This document shows positions 58,450 through 64,000 of a stretch of 64,000 bases of DNA, piece by piece. The notes beneath the pieces are model-generated. The model made no database searches, was not told where the DNA came from, and saw only the letters and a list, made by a program, of their open reading frames with translations. A program made the position numbers and the translations under genes. The DNA lies in contig NZ_UAUI01000027.1 in assembly GCF_900455735.1 (NCBI RefSeq), positions 275,613 through 339,612 of the forward strand, given 5' to 3'. Origin of the DNA: Rhodococcus wratislaviensis. GTDB taxonomy: Bacteria; Actinomycetota; Actinomycetes; Mycobacteriales; Mycobacteriaceae. Position 1 is the first letter of the stretch; every line of letters starts with the position of its first letter.

Positions 58450-59044
58450 CACAGAGCGGGACGCATCGCATCGCAGGGTCGTCGTCCAGGAATTGACGAG
58501 TCTCGACGGGTTCGTCGCCGGGCGGTCCGGCGAGCTGGACTTCTTCGATGCGGTGTCGGATTACGGTGAGGTGGACCGGTACAACCTCCATCTGCTCGCC
58601 GACACGGACCTCGTCCTGCTGGGGCGCAGGACGTACCAGATGTTCTCGGACTACTGGCCCACCGAACAGGCTCGGGGTGAGGTCGTGGCCGAGACCGTCA
58701 ACTCGATCCCGAAACTCGTGTTCTCCTCGACGCTGGACAGTGCCCCGTGGGGGGATCGGGAGCCGGCGCAGCTGTGGCCGGGCGACGCCGTCGAGCGCGT
58801 GGAGCAACTCCGGCAGGAGCCGGGTGGCGACATGATCGTCTGGGGGAGCATCACCCTCGCGCGGGCACTGCTCGCCGCCGAACGGGTCGACGAAATCCAG
58901 TTGCACGTGGTGCCGATCCTGCTGGGGCACGGGCGCAGGCTGCTCGACGAGGACACCGGGATGCATGCGCTGACATTGCTGGAGTCGAAGGGGTACGACT
59001 CCGGGGTCGTCACGCTGCGTTATCGGGTGGGACGGGCGGCGTAA
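58442..59044 (+). CDS. Dihydrofolate reductase family protein (RibD C-terminal domain)
   Basis: 200 residues, one RibD_C/DHFR-like domain: VVVQELTSLDGFVAG at the start, LVLLGRRTYQMFSDYW, and a dinucleotide loop GGDMIVWGSITLARALL. The C-terminal LHVVPILLGHGRRLLDE is typical of the family. The reaction is a pyridine-nucleotide-dependent reduction of unknown substrate. ATG 58442 overlaps the imuB stop by 8 bases, so it may be carried on the SOS transcript. Confidence 0.9.
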   Translation: MSDTERDASHRRVVVQELTSLDGFVAGRSGELDFFDAVSDYGEVDRYNLHLLADTDLVLLGRRTYQMFSDYWPTEQARGEVVAETVNSIPKLVFSSTLDSAPWGDREPAQLWPGDAVERVEQLRQEPGGDMIVWGSITLARALLAAERVDEIQLHVVPILLGHGRRLLDEDTGMHALTLLESKGYDSGVVTLRYRVGRAA

Positions 59045-59189
59045 CCCGCCCAGACGATCTGCCTTGCAAACCGGCCGTTCGAAATGCTTTGCTGTGCAGA
59101 GGGTCGCGTGCCGGTGGCGGACAGCGTCAGGCATGGAGGCCCGCCACAGTCGCACCGTCGGTTCGTGGCATACCTCGAAAGGGTCGACT

Positions 59190-59573
59190 GTGACCATTTC
59201 TTTCAACCACACGATCGTCGCTGCCAAGAACAAGCAGGAGTCGGCGTCCTTCTTCACCACGTTGTTCGGACTGCCGGACGCCGTGCCTGCCGGCCATTTC
59301 CTGGCGGTCGCCCTCGAGAACGGGGTCTCTCTCGACTTCGCGGAACCGCCGATCGAATTCCAGCCGCAGCACTACGCGTTCCTCGTCGGAGAGGACGACT
59401 TCGACAGGATCTACGGTCTGATCGTCGAGTGGGGTCTCGATCACTGGGCGGATCCGCGGCAGACGCTGCCGGGCACCATCAACACCAACGACGGCGGGCG
59501 GGGCGTCTACTTCCTCGACCCGTCCGGTCACTATCTGGAGATCATCACCCGCCCGTACGGGTCGGGCCGGTAG
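59190..59573 (+). CDS. VOC (glyoxalase/bleomycin resistance) family protein
   Basis: 127 residues from GTG 59190, single VOC fold. FNHTIVAAKNKQESASFFTTLFGL is the first beta-alpha-beta unit, and GVYFLDPSGHYLEIITRPY the last strand with the usual metal-site Glu. His at the start and Glu near the end are placed as in metal-dependent members. Substrate unknown; glyoxalase-like or dioxygenase-like functions are both possible. Confidence 0.88.
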   Translation: MTISFNHTIVAAKNKQESASFFTTLFGLPDAVPAGHFLAVALENGVSLDFAEPPIEFQPQHYAFLVGEDDFDRIYGLIVEWGLDHWADPRQTLPGTINTNDGGRGVYFLDPSGHYLEIITRPYGSGR

Positions 59574-59613
59574 TCCGCGGGCGGGGTGTCCGTACTCGCT
59601 AGTCTGGATTCTC

Positions 59614-60393
59614 GTGGAGACGAGCAGGACTACCCCGACGCGCGCCGGTATCGAGATCGCCTACCGAGACAGTGGCGAGTCCTCGGGGTCGTCGGACGTC
59701 CATCCCGTGCCGGTGGTTCTGGTGCACGGGATGGGCGGTGACGGCGGCACCTGGGACCGCTTCGCCCGCGCACTCGTCGCCCGCGGGCGACGCGTCCTCG
59801 TCCTGGACCTGCGGGGGCACGGTCGCAGTGCCCGCGCCACGTCGTATCTGTTCGAGGAGTTCGGCGCGGACGTGGTGGAGGTGTGCGACAACCTCGGGCT
59901 GACGCGGGTGGATCTCGTCGGGCATTCGCTCGGTGGTCATGCGGCGTCGCTCGCGGCCCAGGCCTCTCCCGGGCTGGTTCGCCGGCTGGTGATCGAGGAG
60001 GCACCGCTCCCGTTGCGTCCCGGTGACCCGGAACAGGTCTTCGCGAATCGGCTGCCGTCGCTGCCGGAGCTGTGGCACGCGACGACGAGCCTGATCCGGC
60101 ATCCGCGGGCGGCGTTCGCCTTCGATCGGTCGATGACGGGTTCGGCGCTCGAGCAGTTCCGCCGCCCGGATCCGTTGTGGTGGGACAGATTGCCGGACAT
60201 CGAGGCCGACACGCTCATCCTGCGGGGTGGTCCGGGTGGAATGGTGGATCCGCACAGACTCGAGTCCGCGGTGGCGGCGATACAGAACTGCCGGGTGGTG
60301 GTGTTCCGCAGCGGGCACAGCATTCACCGCGACCGCTACGACGACTTCGCGGCGGCGGTCCTGCCGTTCCTGATGAAGCCCGAGACGAGCTGA
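59614..60393 (+). CDS. Alpha/beta hydrolase
   Basis: 259 residues. VVLVHGMGGDGGTWDRFAR is the oxyanion region, GHSLGGHAA the nucleophile elbow (Ser at about 110), LILRGGPGGMVDP near the acid residue, and SGHSIHRDRYDDFAAAV the catalytic His. GTG start at 59614. No signal peptide. Substrate is not predictable; general esterase, lactonase and epoxide-opening members share these motifs. Confidence 0.9.
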   Translation: METSRTTPTRAGIEIAYRDSGESSGSSDVHPVPVVLVHGMGGDGGTWDRFARALVARGRRVLVLDLRGHGRSARATSYLFEEFGADVVEVCDNLGLTRVDLVGHSLGGHAASLAAQASPGLVRRLVIEEAPLPLRPGDPEQVFANRLPSLPELWHATTSLIRHPRAAFAFDRSMTGSALEQFRRPDPLWWDRLPDIEADTLILRGGPGGMVDPHRLESAVAAIQNCRVVVFRSGHSIHRDRYDDFAAAVLPFLMKPETS

Positions 60394-60545
60394 CAAAAAG
60401 TCCGAAAATGTAAACCGTGACGGCTTCGGCAGGACTAGCGTGGGAACCGAAGCGGGGGCTCGGAACGAGACGGTTGTCACGACGAGCGCCCCGAAGCTGC
60501 GGGGCGTCCGACGACGTCTTCCGCACGTCCGGAAGAAGGCCAACG

Positions 60546-61520
60546 ATGTCGACACTCACGCCCGGACGCCCCTACGCGCCCGGCAGGCAAGGGTTCAGCT
60601 CGCTCCGCGCGGGGGGCCTCAACTGGGACGCGTTCCCGTTGCGGCTGTTCACGAAGGGTAACGCCAAGTTCTGGAACCCCACGGACCTCGACTTCAGCCG
60701 GGACGCGGAGGACTGGGAGGGACTGAATTCGGAGCAGCAGCGCAACTCCACGTATCTGGTCGCACAGTTCATCGCCGGTGAGGAAGCGGTCACCGAGGAC
60801 ATCCAGCCGTTCATGAAGGCGATGGCCGCCGAGGGGCGCTTCGGGGACGAGATGTACCTGACGCAGTTCTGTTTCGAGGAGGCCAAGCACACCCAGGTGT
60901 TCCGGTTGTGGATGGACGCGGTGGGCCTCACACGAGACCTGCACCCCTTCGTCGCCGAGAACCCGTACTACCGGCAGTTGTTCTACGAGGAGCTGCCCGG
61001 ATCGCTGAAGGTGCTCGAGACCGATCCCAGCCCGGCCAATCAGGTGCGGGCCAGCGTCACCTACAACCACGTCATCGAGGGCAGTCTCGCGCTCACCGGG
61101 TACTACGCGTGGCAGAAGGTGTGCACGACGCGCGGGATCCTGCCGGGCATGCAGGAACTGGTCCGCAGGATCGGCGACGACGAACGACGCCACATGGCGT
61201 GGGGAACGTTCACCTGTCGCCGGCACGTCGCCGCCGACGACAGCAACTGGGGTGTCGTCCAGGAGCGGATGGCGGAGCTGATGCCGATGGCACTGGGCAT
61301 GATCGACTGGGTCAACAAGCAATTCGAGGTCCAGCCGTACGGGCTCGACGACCAGGAGTTCATCGCGTACGCCGCAGACCGGGCGCAGCGCCGGCTGGGG
61401 GCGATCGAGTCGGCGCGCGGACGCCCGGTCGAGGAGATCGATCTGGATTACTCACCCGAGGCCCTCGAGGAGAAGTTCGGCGAGGAGGATGCCAAGGCGA
61501 TGTCGGAGGCCGCGGGCTGA
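60546..61520 (+). CDS. R2-like ligand-binding oxidase (R2lox)
   Basis: 324 residues, close to M. tuberculosis Rv0233. R2lox proteins hold a Mn/Fe centre and a long-chain fatty-acid-like ligand; they are not ribonucleotide reductase subunits. All metal ligands align: Glu79, Glu112, His115, Glu178, Glu213 and His216, and the Val82-Tyr173 pair that forms the ether cross-link is kept (GEEAVTED, VTYNHVIEG). The conserved N-terminal segment GLNWDAFPLRLF.KGNAKFWNP is also present. ATG 60546 behind GAAGAAGGCCAACG. It is often labelled nrdB/nrdF by automated annotation; that would be wrong. Confidence 0.95.
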   Translation: MSTLTPGRPYAPGRQGFSSLRAGGLNWDAFPLRLFTKGNAKFWNPTDLDFSRDAEDWEGLNSEQQRNSTYLVAQFIAGEEAVTEDIQPFMKAMAAEGRFGDEMYLTQFCFEEAKHTQVFRLWMDAVGLTRDLHPFVAENPYYRQLFYEELPGSLKVLETDPSPANQVRASVTYNHVIEGSLALTGYYAWQKVCTTRGILPGMQELVRRIGDDERRHMAWGTFTCRRHVAADDSNWGVVQERMAELMPMALGMIDWVNKQFEVQPYGLDDQEFIAYAADRAQRRLGAIESARGRPVEEIDLDYSPEALEEKFGEEDAKAMSEAAG

Positions 61521-61555
61521 GGCACGCGGTGCGGTGGGAATGGCAGGATCGGCTC

Positions 61556-62068
61556 ATGGCGCTCACCGCACTCGACCGCAGACTCCTCGGCTGGTCCGCA
61601 GCATTCGTGATCTCGCAGGCGAACATCGTCCGGCTCCTCGGCCCGGTGGCACCCCGGCTCGCCGACATCCAGACGGCCCGGTCCGCCCGGTCCTACACGG
61701 CGATCCTCGACGGAATGACCGACGCCGAGACGGCGCGCTATCGCAGCCACTACTACCCGGACTTCGTCCATCCCGTGATCTACGCGGTCGCGCTGCGCAC
61801 GGGCGCACGACGTCTGGCGGAGCTGACACCGCTGTCGCCGAGAACGCAGAAGGTGCTGTCGGCCGCCCCGGTGATCTCCGCGGCGGGCGACTACGCCGAA
61901 AATATCGTCGGGCTGTATCTGCTGTCTCATCGCGAGCACATCACCGACGCGACCGTGCGGACCACCAGTGCGGTCAGCGTCACCAAATGGGTGCTGGCGC
62001 TCGGGGCGCTCGGATATCTTTCCCAGGGATTCGTCCGGGTCTGGGCGGGAAGACTGTTCTCCCGCTAG
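61556..62068 (+). CDS. Hypothetical membrane protein downstream of R2lox
   Basis: 170 residues from ATG 61556 (AGGATCGGCTC upstream). Hydrophobic segments occur at about 11-30, 63-80, 103-120 and 139-160, suggesting four membrane helices. A central YRSHYYPDFVHPVIYAVALRTGARRLAEL segment with His/Tyr/Asp is notable. It begins 35 bases after R2lox on the same strand, so the two are probably co-transcribed. No family recognised. Confidence 0.78.
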   Translation: MALTALDRRLLGWSAAFVISQANIVRLLGPVAPRLADIQTARSARSYTAILDGMTDAETARYRSHYYPDFVHPVIYAVALRTGARRLAELTPLSPRTQKVLSAAPVISAAGDYAENIVGLYLLSHREHITDATVRTTSAVSVTKWVLALGALGYLSQGFVRVWAGRLFSR

Positions 62069-62078
62069 ATTCGGGCAC

Positions 62079-62657
62079 ATGTGTGCTGCCGAGCTGAGCG
62101 TCGAGTACTTCGCCGGACAGGCCGAGTTCCGGGAATGGCTCGGCGCTCATCACGACTCCTCACCCGGCATCTGGCTGAAGATGGCCAAGAAAGGGTCGGC
62201 GCATTCGTCGATCATCTACGACCAGGCTCTCGAGGTCGCGCTGTGCTACGGCTGGATCGACAGCCAGGTCCGCCGCGTCGACGACGACTTCTTCGTGCAG
62301 CGGTTCACCCCACGCTCGTCACGAAGCCCGTGGTCGAAGCGGAACCGGGAGTTCGCGGAGAAACTCGCCGAGGCCGGTCTCCTCGAGCCCGCGGGCGCGG
62401 CGGAGGTGGAGCGGGCGAGGGCGGACGGTCGCTGGGACCGCGCGTATGCAGGACAGAAGGCGGCGCAGATACCGCAGGACTTCCTGGACGCCCTCGCGCA
62501 GAACCCCGAGGCCGAGGCCTTCTACGCGACACTCGACAGCCACAACCGGTACGCCGTCTACTACCGCCTGCAGGACGCCACCCGCCCGGAGACGCGTGCC
62601 CGCCGTATCGAGAAGTTCGTCCAGCAGTTGTCGGAGCGCAGGAAGTTCCATGACTGA
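62079..62657 (+). CDS. YdeI/OmpD-associated family protein
   Basis: 192 residues. AEFREWLGAHHDSSPGIWLKMAKKGS, VALCYGWIDSQVRRVDDDFFVQRFTPR and SPWSKRNREFAEKL are the signatures of this family, sometimes annotated as bacteriocin-protection or YdeI proteins. The C-terminal helical part (YATLDSHNRYAVYYRLQDATRPETRARRIEKFVQQL) is also typical. ATG 62079, 10 bases after the previous gene. Molecular function is not established. Confidence 0.9.
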   Translation: MCAAELSVEYFAGQAEFREWLGAHHDSSPGIWLKMAKKGSAHSSIIYDQALEVALCYGWIDSQVRRVDDDFFVQRFTPRSSRSPWSKRNREFAEKLAEAGLLEPAGAAEVERARADGRWDRAYAGQKAAQIPQDFLDALAQNPEAEAFYATLDSHNRYAVYYRLQDATRPETRARRIEKFVQQLSERRKFHD

Positions 62658-62686
62658 CCGATTTTCGCGACTGACACAATGACACC

Positions 62687-63565
62687 GTGCCTGACACGAT
62701 CACCGCCACCTGCTCCGCTTTGTCCGCGACCGACGAACCCCTCGCGGGCACCGCTGCGCACGTCACGGGCTGGGTGTGCCTGGAGTTCCCCGGTGCGTGG
62801 GGCCGGGACGTGCTCGACGGCACCGCCCTCGGACCGGGCCTGGCCCGTGAGCTGGACGCCCGCGCCGACGCCGCCGGGGTGCGGGTCATGTTCATCCGCC
62901 GGCCGGGCCGCAGCACCGCGGCCCCGGATCGGCGGACGGTGCTGCTGGCGCAGTCGCATCCCGCGCGGTCGTGGTGCGAGCGGCTCGAGATCGCCTACCC
63001 GGAAGACTTGCTCGACCTGGACCTCGGACTGATCGCGGGAACCGCACCCGGTCTCGGCACGCCGGTGACGGACCCGGTCGTCCTCGTCTGCGCGCACGGG
63101 AAGAGGGACCAGTGCTGCGCCGTCCTCGGACGGCCGGTCGCGGCGGGCCTGGCCGCGGAGTTCGGCGACGCGGTGTGGGAGTGCTCGCACACGGGTGGGC
63201 ATCGGTTCGCGCCCTCGCTGATCCTGCTGCCGACGGGGTACACCTACGGCCGGCTGTCGGCGCAGGAGAGTGTCGACGCGGTCCGCGCCGCCGCCCGGGG
63301 CGAGGTGTACCCGACCGGGCTGCGCGGCCGCAGTTGCTGGGATGCGCCGGGGCAGGTGGCGGAACTCGCCGTCCGGGATCTAGTGGACGCGGGCGCGGAC
63401 GAACTCACGGTGGACGCGAACTCGGTTGTCGCGCATCGTGACGGGCGCCGCTGGGTGGTCGACCTGGAGGAGCGGGAACTGCCGCCCCGGCCGGCGAGTT
63501 GCGGGGCGGCGCCGAAGCCGGTGCGACCGGTCGTCGCCACCGGAGTTCGCGCCCTCGCCCCCTGA
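62687..63565 (+). CDS. Sucrase/ferredoxin-like family protein
   Basis: 292 residues, thioredoxin-like iron-sulfur fold. Likely cluster ligands lie in the CAHGKRDQCC stretch (Cys135, His137, Cys143, Cys144) and in ECSHTGGHRFAPSLILLPTG. The Arg-rich WCERLEIAYPEDLLDLDL and GLRGRSCWD regions match this family. Members bind a 2Fe-2S cluster in plants and yeast; the bacterial role is unknown. GTG start at 62687; a GTG-poor upstream region supports it. It nearly abuts the convergent SDR gene. Confidence 0.87.
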   Translation: MPDTITATCSALSATDEPLAGTAAHVTGWVCLEFPGAWGRDVLDGTALGPGLARELDARADAAGVRVMFIRRPGRSTAAPDRRTVLLAQSHPARSWCERLEIAYPEDLLDLDLGLIAGTAPGLGTPVTDPVVLVCAHGKRDQCCAVLGRPVAAGLAAEFGDAVWECSHTGGHRFAPSLILLPTGYTYGRLSAQESVDAVRAAARGEVYPTGLRGRSCWDAPGQVAELAVRDLVDAGADELTVDANSVVAHRDGRRWVVDLEERELPPRPASCGAAPKPVRPVVATGVRALAP

Positions 63566-63570
63566 GGCGG

Positions 63571-64000
63571 TCACCAGTGGGTGCCGGGCACCAGCCTTCC
63601 GACCTTCCGGGCGGCGCGGCCGAGCATCGACGAGGTGTGGTGGCGGGGTTCCGGCGTGGGCTGAGGCGCCGGGGCCGCGTCGTCCGTGCTCTGCCCCTTC
63701 GCCGCCGGTGAATCGGGGAACATGCGATACATCTGGTGCATCACGCGATCCTTGACGGCGGGTGCGAAGACGCGGCCGAGTTCCCCGAGGGTGCCGGTCG
63801 GGACGTCGATGCGCTTGGGCCGTTCGATGAGCGCCCGGACGACCATTGCGGCCGCCTTCTCCGGGGAGGTGATCGGTCCGACGTTGTACCGCCCGGTGGG
63901 CGCGATCATCGGCGTCTCGACCAGTGGCATGTGGATGGTGGTGAACGTGATTCCGTCCGAGAGGGTTTCGGACGCCGCGACGTCGGTGAAGCCGTCGAGG
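63571..64000 (-). CDS. Short-chain dehydrogenase/reductase (start outside window)
   Basis: Only the last ~142 residues are present; the gene continues past the right edge. The visible part (FTDVAASETLSDGITFTTIHMPLVETPMIAPTGRYNVG) is the substrate-side C-terminal half of an SDR with the tail RVMHQMYRMFPDSPAAKG. This tail resembles the SDR domain of fatty acyl-CoA reductases such as AcrA1 (Rv3391), which lies near imuB in M. tuberculosis. The SDR call is firm; the fatty acyl reductase assignment is inferred. Confidence 0.82.
   Translation of the reverse strand, partial: LDGFTDVAASETLSDGITFTTIHMPLVETPMIAPTGRYNVGPITSPEKAAAMVVRALIERPKRIDVPTGTLGELGRVFAPAVKDRVMHQMYRMFPDSPAAKGQSTDDAAPAPQPTPEPRHHTSSMLGRAARKVGRLVPGTHW

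Noticed and set aside
60546..61520. Ribonucleotide reductase beta subunit (NrdB/NrdF)
   Set aside because: Motifs, the Val-Tyr cross-link pair and length match R2lox (Rv0233), and no nrdE or nrdI genes are nearby.
1..64000. Insertion sequences, prophage, integrated elements, CRISPR arrays, tRNA or rRNA genes
   Set aside because: No transposase, integrase or phage protein, no regularly spaced repeats and no tRNA or rRNA signatures were seen; gene order is largely syntenic with mycobacteria.

Overview
The window is high-GC actinobacterial chromosome, most likely Rhodococcus (R. jostii/R. opacus type). This rests on gene order as well as protein content. Much of it follows the Mycobacterium tuberculosis Rv3450c-Rv3394c segment (ESX-4, rplM-rpsI, glmM, glmS, nnrD, alr, tsaE/tsaB/rimI/tsaD, groES-groEL1, whiB3, sigD-rsdA, guaB2-guaB3, choD, guaA, imuA'-imuB), with lineage-specific insertions. 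The DNA is almost fully coding. I see no tRNA, rRNA, CRISPR array, insertion sequence or prophage, and no gap between genes exceeds 300 bases.

Layout. (1) 1-11.5 kb: a type VII secretion locus of ESX-4 type (eccE partial, eccB, mycP, eccD, eccC, an Rv3446c-type gene, and two WXG100 genes). (2) 11.6-14.3 kb: an arginine/ornithine module (Lrp regulator, DDAH-like hydrolase, ornithine aminotransferase) lies between the ESX genes and the ribosomal operon. (3) 14.4-29.4 kb: rplM-rpsI, glmM, a translationally coupled operon of possible type VII substrates, an alpha/beta hydrolase, glmS, a copper lipoprotein, nnrD, alr, a hydrolase and the t6A genes. Much of this feeds UDP-GlcNAc and D-Ala to peptidoglycan and supports tRNA modification. 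(4) 29.3-33.4 kb: a membrane-anchored Hsp70-like protein, a K+ channel and a Tat-exported phosphoesterase. (5) 33.5-48.5 kb: groES (with a CIRCE operator), groEL1, sigK-rskA, whiB3-like, a MerR-type regulator, sigD-rsdA, guaB, guaB3, a ChoD-like oxidase and guaA. (6) 48.5-54.6 kb: an EsrISR-type envelope-stress system whose kinase and response-regulator genes are separated by a four-gene cassette (YbaB-like, WXG100, CpnT-N-like, RDD membrane protein). (7) 54.6-64 kb: a Ser/Thr kinase, an SOS-controlled imuA'-imuB pair, small enzymes, an R2-like ligand-binding oxidase, and the edge of an SDR gene.

Common threads are envelope maintenance, type VII export and stress-responsive transcription: two ECF sigma/anti-sigma pairs, WhiB, EsrSR, CIRCE/HrcA and LexA. 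The best candidate for an undescribed system is the WXG100/CpnT-N-like/RDD cassette inside the esr locus at 51.8-53.9 kb. Second is the three-gene coupled operon at 17.0-19.6 kb.
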